NCBI RefSeq assembly: GCF_000158095.2
Contig: NZ_CM011002.1
Span: 1,007,228 to 1,071,227 of the forward strand
Direction: 5' to 3'
Source of the DNA: Roseibium alexandrii DFL-11
Lineage (GTDB): Bacteria; Pseudomonadota; Alphaproteobacteria; Rhizobiales; Stappiaceae
DNA length: 64,000 nucleotides
The translations under genes and the position numbers were made by a program. Positions 45,984 to 55,778 of this stretch are shown here, in pieces. Position 1 is the first letter of the stretch. Each line of letters starts with the position of its first letter. The notes beneath the pieces were generated by a model that searched no databases, had not been told where the DNA came from, and worked only from the letters and a program-made list of their open reading frames with translations.

Positions 45984-47467
45984 CAAACAGCACTGGCCGC
46001 CGCACACCGGCTCTGATGATCCAGGGGACCGGATCCAATGTCGGCAAGAGTCTGATTGTTGCCGGGCTGTGCCGCCTCTATGCCAATCGCGGCATGACGG
46101 TCCGCCCGTTCAAGCCGCAGAACATGTCCAACAATGCCGCTGTCACCTCCGACGGCGGCGAGATCGGCCGGGCGCAAGCCTTGCAGGCGATGGGATGCCG
46201 CGTACCGCTGACCGTGCACATGAACCCGGTTCTCTTGAAACCCGAAACGGATACTGGCGCGCAAATTATCGTTCAGGGAAAGCGCTTCGGCACCATGCGC
46301 GCCCGCGAATATGGCAAGCAGAAAGCAGAGCTTTTGCCGAAGGTTCTGGAGAGCTTTACAAAACTTCAGTCAGACGCCGATCTCGTCATCGTGGAAGGCG
46401 CGGGCAGCCCTGCCGAAATCAACCTACGCGCAGGTGACATCGCCAACATGGGGTTTGCGGAAGCAGCCGACCTGCCTGTTGTCCTGTGCGCTGACATTGA
46501 CCGGGGCGGTGTCATTGCTTCGGTGGTGGGTACCCATGCAGTGCTGGAGCCGTCCGAGCAGGATCGCATCAAGGCGTTTTTCATCAACCGGTTTCGCGGC
46601 GATCCGAGCCTCTTTGATGACGGCATGCGCGAGATCGCCCAGCGCACCGGCTGGCTGGGCCTGGGCGTTGTGCCGTGGTTTGCAGATGCCAACAAACTGC
46701 CTGCGGAAGACGCGCTGGATCTTGCAAGCGGCGCGGGCAGGGGCGGGATCAAGATCGTCATTCCGGTGATTTCCCGGATTGCCAATTTCGATGATCTCGA
46801 CCCGTTGCGTATGGAAGCGGATGTCTCTCTCGAGTTGATCCAGCCCGGAACGCCCTTGCCGGGAGATGCGGATCTCGTCCTTCTGCCTGGATCCAAATCA
46901 ACCATCGGCGATCTGGCGTTCTTCCGGAAACAAGGCTGGCACATTGACTTGGCAGCTCATGTGCGCCGGGGCGGCCATGTTATCGGGATATGCGGCGGTT
47001 ATCAGATGCTCGGCAAAACCATCTCCGACCCTGATGGCATCGAGGGATCGGCCGGAACTGTCGAAGGGCTGGGGCTTCTTGATGTCGAAACGGTACTGAC
47101 GGCGGATAAATCGCTCGTCGAGGCTGAGGGCAAGCACCTGGCATCGGGTGCCAGTGTCAAAGGATACGAGATCCATATCGGTCGCACATCCGGGCCTGAT
47201 TGCGCCCGGCCATATCTCCACATCCGTGATGCGGGCGGGACGCCGAAACTGGACGGGGCGCAGTCATCAGATGGCCGTATTGCCGGAACCTATTTGCATG
47301 GGCTCTTTACCGATGATGGTTTTCGGAAAACCTATCTGAAAGGCTTCGGGGCGGTATCCGACCTTGCCTACGAGCACCAGATCGACACGGTGCTTGATGA
47401 ATTCGCGAAGCATTTGGAGCGTGTGCTGGATGTTGAGGTGATCTTGGAGATTGCAAACAACCGATAG
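45980..47467 (+). CDS. cobQ: Cobyric acid synthase
   Basis: Glutamine-dependent amidotransferase of 495 residues that amidates the b, d, e and g side chains of adenosylcobyrinic acid a,c-diamide. The N-terminal ATPase part has [18 protein letters not shown] (residues 13-30) and [10 protein letters not shown]. The triad-type glutamine amidotransferase domain follows, with its nucleophile cysteine in [13 protein letters not shown] near residue 338 and the late histidine in GTYLHGLF. The start overlaps the YrhK stop by 4 bases. Last recognisable cobalamin gene on the plus strand. Confidence 0.95.
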   Translation: MTNSTGRRTPALMIQGTGSNVGKSLIVAGLCRLYANRGMTVRPFKPQNMSNNAAVTSDGGEIGRAQALQAMGCRVPLTVHMNPVLLKPETDTGAQIIVQGKRFGTMRAREYGKQKAELLPKVLESFTKLQSDADLVIVEGAGSPAEINLRAGDIANMGFAEAADLPVVLCADIDRGGVIASVVGTHAVLEPSEQDRIKAFFINRFRGDPSLFDDGMREIAQRTGWLGLGVVPWFADANKLPAEDALDLASGAGRGGIKIVIPVISRIANFDDLDPLRMEADVSLELIQPGTPLPGDADLVLLPGSKSTIGDLAFFRKQGWHIDLAAHVRRGGHVIGICGGYQMLGKTISDPDGIEGSAGTVEGLGLLDVETVLTADKSLVEAEGKHLASGASVKGYEIHIGRTSGPDCARPYLHIRDAGGTPKLDGAQSSDGRIAGTYLHGLFTDDGFRKTYLKGFGAVSDLAYEHQIDTVLDEFAKHLERVLDVEVILEIANNR

Positions 47468-47497
47468 GTCCGGCGATCGTTTTTTAAGGGAGTTCTT

Positions 47498-47974
47498 ATG
47501 GAATACATTGGGACCGTTCAGGTCCGACTATTCGCCATTTTTCTTCTGGTTAGCAATTTGAGCACTTTGTTGAGTTTTGCTTTCTTCGCCGCAAATTCTG
47601 ATCCAGCCCTGCAAATTGTGTCCTTTGGCGCTGTCGGCGGTGGTCTGCTCATAGCTGGTCTGCTGTTCTTCTTTCCCCAACTTGTTCTACGCGATCTGAA
47701 AACACCTGATCCGCAAGCAGAACCGGATCACATCCCATCTGAAAATATGCTGCAGATCGCGATAGTTGTGATTGGTCTCTACTTCACAGTTCGCGGTCTG
47801 CAATCGTTGTTCAACGCCGTCTTGTTCAAGTCTTATATGGACTCTCAATCGGCTTTGGCTGTTCTGGCAAACCCGGAACTTGGCAACGGATTGTTTACGC
47901 TGGGGATGGGAGTGTTTCTCACGATTGGCACACGCCGATTTACTAACTTCATACTAGGCCTGAGGCGACTTTAA
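47498..47974 (+). CDS. Hypothetical four-helix membrane protein
   Basis: A 158-residue protein with about four hydrophobic helices (near 9-31, 40-60, 85-107, 130-150) and a charged central loop rich in Asp, Pro and Glu. No family recognised. AGGGAG precedes the ATG. It lies 30 bases after cobQ in the same direction and may be cotranscribed, but nothing ties it to cobalamin. Confidence 0.7.
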   Translation: MEYIGTVQVRLFAIFLLVSNLSTLLSFAFFAANSDPALQIVSFGAVGGGLLIAGLLFFFPQLVLRDLKTPDPQAEPDHIPSENMLQIAIVVIGLYFTVRGLQSLFNAVLFKSYMDSQSALAVLANPELGNGLFTLGMGVFLTIGTRRFTNFILGLRRL

Positions 47975-48068
47975 GCGGCAGTGTGATCCAGCCGAGTATT
48001 GCAAGCTTATACCCGACATGTGTTCCGATGGGCTGGCGCGGCGCACGCATCTCGTGTAGGCGGGATAA

Positions 48069-49061
48069 ATGAGACTGCTTTCATCTTCCACGCCCCTTTC
48101 CAGACCAGCTGCCGGGATTGTCTTTGTTCTTGCCGGCGTGACGGCAATTTCCGTCAACGACATGCTGATCAAGCAGTTGTCGGGCGGATATCCCTTGCAT
48201 CAGATGATTTTTGTCCGGTCCCTGATCGGTCTCATTTTCATGCTGTTTCTTGTGCATTTCGAGGGTGGTTGGACGATTCTGAAGACACGGCGGCCAATTT
48301 TGCATGTCGTCCGTTGCGTGATGGTTCTGATTGCAAACATGAGCTTTTTCACCGCGCTCGCCGTTGTGCCACTTGCCGATGCAACAGCGCTGTTTTTTGT
48401 TGCGCCGCTGCTCATCACGCTATTGTCGATCCCCATACTTGGCGAGAAGGTTGGACCCTGGCGGCTTGGTGCAGTCGGGATCGGTTTCTGCGGAGTCGTC
48501 CTGATGATGCAGCCCTGGAAAACCGATCTGCAGATTGAAGGTGGGCGCGCGGTTCTGATTCTGCCTGTTATTGGCGCAGCGGCCTATGCCATGATGCAGG
48601 TCTTGACGCGGAAACTGGGTGTTGCAAGCAAAGCCTCCGCCCTTGCTGTTTACTTGCAGTCCGGATTCCTCATTGTATCCATAGGGTTTTTCCTGGTCGC
48701 CGGGGATGGCCGTTACGCTGACAGCTTCGACAACGCCAGCCTGCAGTTCTTGCTGCGCGCCTGGGTTTGGCCGCCGGAAGAGGATGTCTATTGGTTTGTT
48801 GCGCTCGGGCTTTGTTCCGGTGTCGTTGGGTACACCATGTCGCAAGCTTACAGAATCGCGGATGCGGCAACGATTGCGCCGTTTGAATATATTGGTTTGC
48901 CGCTCGCCGTTTTCTGGGGCTGGCTGATGTTCGGTGAATTGCCGGCGCCGGTGGTCTTTGGGGGAATTGGTCTGATTGTCGGCGGCGGTCTTCTGGTGTT
49001 CTTGCGCGAACATCAAAAACAGCGAAAGCTCGCACTTGCCACGAAAATTGGCCGCCGTTAG
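48069..49061 (+). CDS. DMT superfamily transporter (EamA family)
   Basis: A 330-residue transporter with ten hydrophobic helices and two EamA repeats, the first from about residue 12 and the second from about residue 158. Short motifs such as PLADATALFFVAPLLITLLSIPILGEKVG and FEYIGLPLAVFWGWLMFGELP are typical of each repeat's end. It exports or imports a small metabolite that cannot be specified. It is convergent with the DUF938 gene 44 bases away. Confidence 0.9.
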   Translation: MRLLSSSTPLSRPAAGIVFVLAGVTAISVNDMLIKQLSGGYPLHQMIFVRSLIGLIFMLFLVHFEGGWTILKTRRPILHVVRCVMVLIANMSFFTALAVVPLADATALFFVAPLLITLLSIPILGEKVGPWRLGAVGIGFCGVVLMMQPWKTDLQIEGGRAVLILPVIGAAAYAMMQVLTRKLGVASKASALAVYLQSGFLIVSIGFFLVAGDGRYADSFDNASLQFLLRAWVWPPEEDVYWFVALGLCSGVVGYTMSQAYRIADAATIAPFEYIGLPLAVFWGWLMFGELPAPVVFGGIGLIVGGGLLVFLREHQKQRKLALATKIGRR

Positions 49062-49104
49062 GGCAATAGTCCCCACCATCTGGCCGTTGTGACTGCTGGG
49101 AAAA

Positions 49105-49731
49105 CTAGCCTCGTTCCCAGACCACAAGCTGGTTGTTGGCAGGCATGGCGTGATCTACGGCGAAGGTCAGGCCCGTGTTTTGGGCAAGTGCGTCGAGTTC
49201 TTCAAAGTCACGGATGCCGCTCACTGGGTTCCAGCTTTTCAGCTGGACATCAAAGGCGGCATTGCTTTCAGTGGTGAAGGCGCCGCCGTACTTGAGTGGT
49301 CCATAGACGCAAAGAGCGCCGTCCTGTGTGCACAGGACTTCGCCAGCACGGGCGAAAAACTCTTCCACATGCTCAAATGACATGATGTGCAGTGTGTTGG
49401 CTGTAAAAATGGCATCGAAGGCCTCCGGTCCGTCCGGTGCTGGCAGAGGCCATGGAGGCGAGGCGACGTCGAGGGCAATCGGAGCGGGTGTCCGGTCATT
49501 GCCGTCTTGTTTCAGCCGTTCAGCGATGCCCGGAACGTTGTCCGGCAAATCGCTACATTGCCATGTGATATGCGGCAAGGCGTTCGTGACGTGAACTGCG
49601 TGCTGGCCGTTGCCGCTGCCGATCTCCAGAACCTTTGTTCGGTTCGCCAGGATTGGCCGCAAGGTCTCCAGAACGACGTCCTTGTTGCGGTCAGCGGCTG
49701 CAGAAAAGGGAAGCATGGGTTTGTCTCTCAA
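49105..49731 (-). CDS. DUF938 family methyltransferase-like protein
   Basis: A 208-residue class I SAM-dependent methyltransferase of the DUF938 family. The opening MLPFSAAADRNKDVVLETLRPIL is family-specific, and the SAM motif KVLEIGSGNGQHA is clear. Then come ALDVASPPWPLP and DAIFTANTLHIMSFEHVEEFF. Target unknown. Its start overlaps the cbiB stop by 4 bases (ATGA), so it belongs to that minus-strand operon. Confidence 0.88.
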   Translation of the reverse strand: MRDKPMLPFSAAADRNKDVVLETLRPILANRTKVLEIGSGNGQHAVHVTNALPHITWQCSDLPDNVPGIAERLKQDGNDRTPAPIALDVASPPWPLPAPDGPEAFDAIFTANTLHIMSFEHVEEFFARAGEVLCTQDGALCVYGPLKYGGAFTTESNAAFDVQLKSWNPVSGIRDFEELDALAQNTGLTFAVDHAMPANNQLVVWERG

Positions 49732-50705
49732 ATCAAGAAAAGAACAGCCAGAAGCAGAACAAGCGCGGCTTCGATACCATACGCGCCGACAAGAACCTTG
49801 AGGCCGCGCGAGATGTCATCAGCCGTTGCGTCCCGGCGTCCGTTTGCGTTCATATATGGATCATCAACCGTGTATCCAGGATAGGTCCGTTGACCGGCCA
49901 ACGCCAAGCCGAGCGCACCGGCCATTGCCGCTTCCGGCCAGCCGGCATTGGGGGAGCGATGCTGTTTCGCATCCCGAACCATGGCCGAAAAACTTTTTCT
50001 GACGGATCCGCCGGCAAGCGGCGCCGCTAGCGCCAGGAACATACCTGACAATCGGGAGGCAGGAAGATTGATCAGGTCATCAAACCGTGCCGATGCCCAG
50101 CCGAAATCAGTATATATCTCGTTCTTGTGCCCGATCATGCTGTCTGCTGTGTTCACCGCTTTGTAGGCTATCAGGCCCGGCAGTCCCAGAACGGCAAACC
50201 AGAAAACCGGCGCGACAATGCCGTCTGAAAAATTCTCGGCGCAGGATTCGATTGCAGCGCGGGAGACACCCGCTTCGTCCAAGGAGTTCGGATCCCGGCC
50301 AACGATCATGGCGACTGCCTGCTGGCCACCGGCAAGGCCGTTGTTTAGTAAGCCGATTCTCACCGCTGCAACGTGCTCATAAAGGCTTTTTTGAGCGATC
50401 AACACTGCAGCAATAACGACGATCAGGAATTCACCGAAAGGGATCGCGGTTGCGAATTCCTGAACGAGGAAGCCCAGCGCAATACTCCCGACCAACAAGA
50501 TCAACAAGGTCACGATCCCGGCGACCCGGCGGGTCTGAGGGCGCCAGTCTTTGCGGTTCAGTGCTTGATCAAGTGCTGAAATAACTTTGCCAATCCAGAC
50601 CACTGGATGGGGCAGGCGACGCCAAAGCCAGTCCGGATCACCGACAATCCCGTCGAGGATCAGGGCGGCGAGTAGCAGCCAAAGCGCGTTTTCATAAAGC
50701 AGCAT
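49728..50705 (-). CDS. cbiB: Adenosylcobinamide-phosphate synthase CbiB
   Basis: Membrane enzyme of 325 residues (CobD in P. denitrificans naming). It joins adenosylcobyric acid with aminopropanol or its phosphate. Hydrophobic segments recur throughout. Conserved stretches are LILDGIVGDPDWLWRRLPHPVVWIGK at the start, GRDPNSLDEAGVSRAAIESCAENFSDGIVAPVFW in the middle, and KAVNTADSMIGHKNEIYTDFGWASARFDDLINLPASRLS. It lies 10 bases after the decarboxylase gene and overlaps the DUF938 gene. Confidence 0.94.
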   Translation of the reverse strand: MLLYENALWLLLAALILDGIVGDPDWLWRRLPHPVVWIGKVISALDQALNRKDWRPQTRRVAGIVTLLILLVGSIALGFLVQEFATAIPFGEFLIVVIAAVLIAQKSLYEHVAAVRIGLLNNGLAGGQQAVAMIVGRDPNSLDEAGVSRAAIESCAENFSDGIVAPVFWFAVLGLPGLIAYKAVNTADSMIGHKNEIYTDFGWASARFDDLINLPASRLSGMFLALAAPLAGGSVRKSFSAMVRDAKQHRSPNAGWPEAAMAGALGLALAGQRTYPGYTVDDPYMNANGRRDATADDISRGLKVLVGAYGIEAALVLLLAVLFLI

Positions 50706-50714
50706 GGGTGCTGG

Positions 50715-51716
50715 TTAGAGGTCTTTTTGAACCGCTGCAAGCGCGTCGGTCAGGCGTGCCAGGTTTTCAGCGCCACCCGGCAGGCCGAAGCGGATCCAGG
50801 TTGGTGCGTAGTCGAAGACCCGGGTCCAGATCCGCTGTTTGGCAAGTGCGTCATGCAGCTTGGCGGCAGATCTCGTCCCGGCAAGCGCATATAGCGGGGT
50901 GCCGCCAAAGACGCTGAGCATGTTCTGTTGCAGCGCCAGTGTGAGATCGGCCATTTCGTCGGCCAGTTGGCGGGTCATGGATTTTTGCCAGGCTTGGTCT
51001 TTCAGTGCGGCCGTGCCGAGTTCCAGAGCCGGGCCGCTGAGGCACCAGCTTTCCAGAAGGGCTGAGACCTTTGCGATCATCGGCTTTGGTCCTGCCAAAA
51101 AACCGAGACGCAGGCCGGCCAGACCAAAGAACTTGCCGAACGAACGCAAGATCAGGATGTTTTCATTGCCCATATGCGGCAGAAGGCTTGAACCGGGCAT
51201 GACATCGGCAAAAGCTTCGTCCACCACAAGGTACCCGCCGCGCTCCGTCAACGTTCTGGCGATCTCCAGAAGACTTTTGACATCAACAAGTTGACCGTCG
51301 GGATTGTTCGGATTGACGAGCAGAACGATTTTCGCATCGGCGGGCAGGGCGTAAATACTGGATAGTTCGACCGGTTTGCGGCCGTCCCGGGTCCACACGT
51401 CTGCATGGCTGGTATAAGTTGGGGCCGCCAGGGCAACAGGGCCTTGGGGCAGAAGCTGCGGCAACACTGACAAAAGCAGCTGGGTGCCGGGCCCTGCGGC
51501 AAGTCCAAGATGATCCGGCACTGCATAGGTCTGTCGCGCAGCGCCAATAAGCTGATCCTGGGCAGACTGTGCGGGCAGGGAAGTCCACGCTTTATCGGAA
51601 AACCGGTCCGGGACTGGATAGGCATGCGGATTGATGCCGGTCGACAAGTCTAGCCACTGGTCAGGTGTCCCGCCAAAGCGCTCGATTGCTTCGCTCAAAT
51701 CTCCGCCGTGCTTCAT
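50715..51716 (-). CDS. cobD: Threonine-phosphate decarboxylase
   Basis: PLP-dependent aminotransferase-fold enzyme of about 333 residues (CobC in P. denitrificans naming; CobD in Salmonella). It makes the aminopropanol-phosphate linker used by CbiB. The start MKHGGDLSEAIERFGGTPDQWLDLSTGINP is standard, as are LVNPNNPDGQ, VVDEAFADV and RSFGKFFGLAGLRLGF, where the lysine binds PLP. The frame is open from a TTG at 51761, but the ATG at 51716 gives the family N-terminus. It forms an operon with cbiB and DUF938; no riboswitch is seen in front of it. Confidence 0.93.
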   Translation of the reverse strand: MKHGGDLSEAIERFGGTPDQWLDLSTGINPHAYPVPDRFSDKAWTSLPAQSAQDQLIGAARQTYAVPDHLGLAAGPGTQLLLSVLPQLLPQGPVALAAPTYTSHADVWTRDGRKPVELSSIYALPADAKIVLLVNPNNPDGQLVDVKSLLEIARTLTERGGYLVVDEAFADVMPGSSLLPHMGNENILILRSFGKFFGLAGLRLGFLAGPKPMIAKVSALLESWCLSGPALELGTAALKDQAWQKSMTRQLADEMADLTLALQQNMLSVFGGTPLYALAGTRSAAKLHDALAKQRIWTRVFDYAPTWIRFGLPGGAENLARLTDALAAVQKDL

Positions 51717-51964
51717 GACCCGGTCAGTCCTGTGTGATGCGCAAGCCGCATGGTTGTCCAAGGCTGCTATCTAGCGGATATCAATGATAAAAGTACAGGC
51801 GGATCACGACTTATGCTGCGTTAGAAACGGCACGTGAGACAAGGTTGCAGTTTTGCGCGTGGGAAAAAGACATTGTCGATTTGACCAAGTCGCCAAGGTC
51901 TGCAGATCAAGTTACCAATTCTCGTGTGTGTTTTGTATGGTAGGTTTCAGTCAAGGGAGACGCA

Positions 51965-52840
51965 ATGCCCGGATCACGTGCAGTGCTTGTCTTTGTCCTG
52001 ATGCTCTGGATGTCCGCAAGTGCGGGTGTTCAAGCACAGCAGATCGTGCGGCTTGGGATCGAACATTACGATGATGGTGATGACCGTTACGAAGTTTCCT
52101 TGCTGAAACTCGCATTGGAACATTCCGGAGAGGATGCCGTCCTTGAGGTGGTTTCGCTCGGTGATACGACGCAGGAACGCGTGTTGATCGAGTTTGAGCA
52201 AGGCCGCTCAAATTTTGATGTTTTTTACAGCGGCGGATCGCCGCAACGCGAAAAACGTTTTGAGCAGATCGACATCCCCTTGAGCCGCGGCCTGCTTGGT
52301 CACCGCATATTTGTGACCCGCAAGGACCAGCTGGATCAGCTGGCGCAAATCAAGACATTGGATGAGTTTCGCGACTATGCTGTGATTGGCTCCGGCTTCG
52401 GCTGGCCGGACACGGATATTTTCAGGGCAGCCGGGTTTAAGGTTCTGCCGGCGGAATGGAAAAACATCTGGCGGATGCTGTCTGTCGGCCGCACGAATGT
52501 GTTCAATCTCGGTGTCCATGAAGCCCATGCCGAAAGAGCGAATTTCGATGAAATCTATCCAAACCTCACCGTCGATAACAATCTGCTTGTGAAATACCGC
52601 TTCGGGTTTTTCTTCTACGTGCGAAAAGACAACCGTGCCGTGGCAGAATTGATCGAGCGCGGGCTAGAACGGGCCTATGAGGCCGGTGCCTTCATGCAGC
52701 TTTTTGAAACACATCCGCGGATTCAAACGGCTTTGGGTCATATTCGGCAGAACGATCTGACCGTACTGGAAATTGCGAATCCCTTTTTGTCTGACCGGCA
52801 CCGTGCGATCCCGGACCGGTATTGGCATGATGTAAAATAG
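51965..52840 (+). CDS. Periplasmic binding-like protein, orphan (paralogue of 58707-59588)
   Basis: A 291-residue exported protein. The signal peptide (VLVFVLMLWMSASAG) ends near VQAQ-Q. The body has the family-3-like features RVLIEFEQGRSNFDVFYSGG and FRDYAVIGSGFGWPDTDI, and ends with NPFLSDRHRAIPDRYWHDV. The paralogue at 58707-59588 shares length, order and the tail NP(F/N)L...PDxYWH. Neither has an ABC permease nearby, so both may be sensors or accessory proteins. GGGAG lies upstream of the ATG. Confidence 0.75.
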   Translation: MPGSRAVLVFVLMLWMSASAGVQAQQIVRLGIEHYDDGDDRYEVSLLKLALEHSGEDAVLEVVSLGDTTQERVLIEFEQGRSNFDVFYSGGSPQREKRFEQIDIPLSRGLLGHRIFVTRKDQLDQLAQIKTLDEFRDYAVIGSGFGWPDTDIFRAAGFKVLPAEWKNIWRMLSVGRTNVFNLGVHEAHAERANFDEIYPNLTVDNNLLVKYRFGFFFYVRKDNRAVAELIERGLERAYEAGAFMQLFETHPRIQTALGHIRQNDLTVLEIANPFLSDRHRAIPDRYWHDVK

Positions 52841-52926
52841 CCAGGCTTCATGTTGACACGCGGGGGCGCTTGGCTGAAAATAGAACAAAATAAGAACATC
52901 AAGCTGTGCGCAGGATTAAATTGACC

Positions 52927-53175
52927 ATGTCTCACCCAAGGCGAACCCGGTCTCCACTGGACTTTGACCGGGATAAGTTACTGCAATCACTGGGAAGTGC
53001 CCGTGCGGCGTTGATTGAGGCGCATCGAAGCATGAAACCGAAGTCGGGCCTTGCGCGCTCTGCAGATGCAGTCGTGTCTGAAATTGATGAATTTGCCCTG
53101 GTTCTGACCGGATCGCGTGACTTTTTTCATCTTAAAGCCCACGGAACACCGCCATCCAGGGACGATCCGAGCTAG
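52927..53175 (+). CDS. Small hypothetical protein
   Basis: An 82-residue basic protein from the ATG at 52927, open from a GTG at 52906. It has a helical middle (LLQSLGSARAALIEAHRSM) and no signal or membrane segment. No family recognised. It follows the binding-like gene by 87 bases. Codon use matches the backbone, so it is likely real. Confidence 0.5.
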   Translation: MSHPRRTRSPLDFDRDKLLQSLGSARAALIEAHRSMKPKSGLARSADAVVSEIDEFALVLTGSRDFFHLKAHGTPPSRDDPS

Positions 53176-53205
53176 GGCTGCGATTTCCGGGAGATCAGAT
53201 CAGCG

Positions 53206-54366
53206 TCATCCAACTTTGGCCGATGCAGGAGCTTCGGCAAGGCCATGCTGGGTTTCATGGACCAGTTGATCCACCACGGCCTCCAGTTTCGTGCGGTCGA
53301 TCAGGCTGTCTTCCGTAATGTCGCCTGCAAGTGCCAGCTGACGATCAGCTGATGTACCGCGCTCTGCAATCGTCCGGATGTGGGCGATCTCCGCTTCACA
53401 GCCAAAAAACGCAGCATCTGCCGCCACCAGCTCGCTGATTTCGTCGACCAGATCCTTGAACGCGATGGATTTCTTCTGGCCGAAGTCGATCAGGTTGGCG
53501 GCCGAGCCATGCCTCTGCGCCTGCCAGCGGTTTTCCGCGAGCAGGAACCTGGAATAGTGCCGCCACCCCTGATTAGCGCGCCGCAAGCGGTAGAGCATCC
53601 GGCACAGGCACCGGAAGAGCGCTGCAATTGCAACGGCATCCTCAACGCACGGGCAGACATCCGTCACCCGCATTTCAAGGGTTGGAAACCGGTCGGAGGG
53701 TCGAAGGTCCCACCAGATCTTGGTCGCATCCTCAATGACGCCGGCTTGAACCAGCATGTCAATTGTGTGGCGGTAGTCTTCGTGGCTCTCAAATCGCGGC
53801 GGCAATCCGGTGCGGGGCAGCTCGTTGAATACCGACAACCGATAGGATTTCAGTCCCGTGTTCCGGCCCCGCCAGAAAGGCGAAGACGTGCTCAGCGCCA
53901 GAAGGTGGGGCAGGAAATAGGTCAGCTGATTGAAAAGATCGACGCGCAGCTCTGCATCTTCAATACCGATATGAACATGCATGCCGCAGATCAGGAGGCG
54001 CTTGGCGACAACCTGCATGACCCTCGCAAGATCGTTGTAGCGTTCCTTGTCGGTGTGTGGCTGCTCGGTCCATTCCGCAAAGGGATGGGTCGAGGCGGCA
54101 ATGGGTGCCAGGCCATGTCGGGCGGCCTCATCGGCTATGGTTTTGCGGAAATAAGCCAGTTCTGCCTTCACTTCGCCAAGCGTCATGCAAACCGGGGTGC
54201 CAACTTCGATCTGGCATTGAAGAAACTCCGGGCTGACTCGGCCTTCAAGCGCGGTTTCGCAGGCAGAAAACAAATCGGTAGGCGGGGAGCTCGCGATATT
54301 GCGGCTGGCGCGGTCGACCAGAAGATATTCTTCCTCAATCCCGATGCTGAAGCTGGGCTCTTTCAT
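53206..54366 (-). CDS. Carboxylate-amine ligase (GCS2/YbdK family)
   Basis: A 386-residue member of the glutamate-cysteine ligase type 2 family (YbdK-like). It opens with FSIGIEEEYLLVD, has CGMHVHIGIED in the middle with the metal-binding residues, and LPRTGLPPRFESHEDYRHTIDMLVQAGVIEDATKIWWDLRPSDRFPTLEMRVTDVC, all diagnostic. Members make gamma-glutamyl-type amide bonds weakly or have unknown substrates. It is convergent with the small gene on its left and stands alone before tRNA-Cys. Confidence 0.92.
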   Translation of the reverse strand: MKEPSFSIGIEEEYLLVDRASRNIASSPPTDLFSACETALEGRVSPEFLQCQIEVGTPVCMTLGEVKAELAYFRKTIADEAARHGLAPIAASTHPFAEWTEQPHTDKERYNDLARVMQVVAKRLLICGMHVHIGIEDAELRVDLFNQLTYFLPHLLALSTSSPFWRGRNTGLKSYRLSVFNELPRTGLPPRFESHEDYRHTIDMLVQAGVIEDATKIWWDLRPSDRFPTLEMRVTDVCPCVEDAVAIAALFRCLCRMLYRLRRANQGWRHYSRFLLAENRWQAQRHGSAANLIDFGQKKSIAFKDLVDEISELVAADAAFFGCEAEIAHIRTIAERGTSADRQLALAGDITEDSLIDRTKLEAVVDQLVHETQHGLAEAPASAKVG

Positions 54367-54574
54367 CTAAACAGCTTGCGGGAGCAGGCTTTGCGGGGTC
54401 AAGCACGAATTATTGCGTAGTGCACCATCGATATTTGCGGTGAGAGCCCTCTTGTGGCTCCGGCGGGCTCAGCTTGACCGGATGGCGAAACTCAAAACAC
54501 CAGGGCAGATGCCGCGCGGATCTGGTGCCAGGTTGCCGAGATCGGCTTGATAGTATGAAATTTTCGAAGAAAAG

Positions 54575-54648
54575 TGGAGGCCCCGACCGGAATCGAACCG
54601 GTGTACACGGATTTGCAATCCGCTGCGTCACCACTCCGCCACAGGGCC
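54575..54648 (-). tRNA. tRNA-Cys (GCA)
   Basis: A 74-base cloverleaf on the minus strand: acceptor GGCCCTG paired with CGGGGCC, anticodon loop TTGCAAA with GCA, T arm ACCGG-TTCGATT-CCGGT, discriminator T and encoded CCA. No duplicated end is seen nearby. Confidence 0.95.
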
Positions 54649-54898
54649 CCTCGGTGGTGTGCCGCGCCTTATCAAACACTTGGCGCGGCAGGTCAAGTCC
54701 TGATTGATTGGCTGATAACATTTCCACTGGGACACCCGTGGAAAGGTCTGTATGACTGATTGTCAGCGGTAAAAAATCTCCCGGAATTCAAAGGGTTTGG
54801 TGATAGAGCCGCATCTGGTGCTTGTCAGGGCGGGTTTGCCTCGGTATGGAACCAGCCGAAGAGGTGCCGGGACGCCGGCAATTCAAGCGAGGGCCGAT

Positions 54899-55561
54899 AT
54901 GACGGACTTTAACCAGTCCCGCCGCAAGATGGTGGACAACCAGTTGCGTACCAACGATGTGACGGATCACCAGATCCTGGATGCAATGGAGGTGGTTCCG
55001 CGCGAACGGTTCGTTCCTGCATCGAAGCGGGCAGTGGCCTACATCGATGAAGATCTGCCCATTGGTGCTTCCGGGTCAGGCCGATACTTGATGAAGCCGC
55101 ATATCTTCGGAAAGCTGATCCAGCTGGCGCAGATCAGTGCGGACGACATTGTGCTCGTGATTGGAGCCGGCAGCGGCTACAGCACGGCGGTCGCGGCAAA
55201 GCTGGCGGCATCTGTCGTCGCCCTGGAAGAAAACGCGGATTTGGCCCGCGATGCTGGGGATCTCCTCGTTGATCTCGGAACTGAAAACGCGGTCGTCGTG
55301 GAAGGTCCGCTGGTGGATGGGTATGCTGCGGAAGGCCCATATGACGTTATACTGATTGATGGTGCGGTTGAAGTTCTGTCCGAGGCTTTGCTGAAACAGT
55401 TGAAGTCTGACGGCCGCCTTGTTGTCATCGAAGGCCAAGGCGGAGCAGGTGTGGCCAAGCTGTATCAGAAATCGGGCGAAGTGGTGAGCGGACGGTTTGC
55501 CTTCAATGCGTCGGCAGCGCTGCTTCCCGGTTTTGCTCAAGCCGCAGAGTTTACCTTCTAA
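54899..55561 (+). CDS. pcm: Protein-L-isoaspartate O-methyltransferase family
   Basis: A 220-residue SAM-dependent methyltransferase of the Pcm family, which repairs isoaspartyl residues. DFNQSRRKMVDNQLRTNDVTD is the alphaproteobacterial version of the N-terminus, with VIGAGSGYSTAV (about 87-98) as the SAM motif. The frame is open from 54797, but the ATG at 54899 has GAGGG six bases upstream. It precedes tolC by 217 bases in the same direction, an arrangement common in alphaproteobacteria. Confidence 0.9.
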   Translation: MTDFNQSRRKMVDNQLRTNDVTDHQILDAMEVVPRERFVPASKRAVAYIDEDLPIGASGSGRYLMKPHIFGKLIQLAQISADDIVLVIGAGSGYSTAVAAKLAASVVALEENADLARDAGDLLVDLGTENAVVVEGPLVDGYAAEGPYDVILIDGAVEVLSEALLKQLKSDGRLVVIEGQGGAGVAKLYQKSGEVVSGRFAFNASAALLPGFAQAAEFTF

Positions 55562-55778
55562 AGGTCTGTAAAAAGAATTGTTTCCGGTCTGATCTGAAGA
55601 CCGGGCATGATCGGCCAGTTTCACGTGTTGTGTTATGCAGTGTGCTCCGTTAGAGCCTGTTGCCTATAAGCCGCACTGGAAGATTTTCATTAAATCTGAG
55701 CCCCTACCGGTTGAAGATGGACACCGGTGAGTTTACTCAGGTTTTAAGTGTACGTGGGTGATCCGGAAGGAGTGTAGA

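Noticed and set aside
54575..54648. tRNA-Cys as a second integration site.
   Set aside because: No duplicated 3' end and no integrase gene were found near it; flanking genes look like ordinary backbone.
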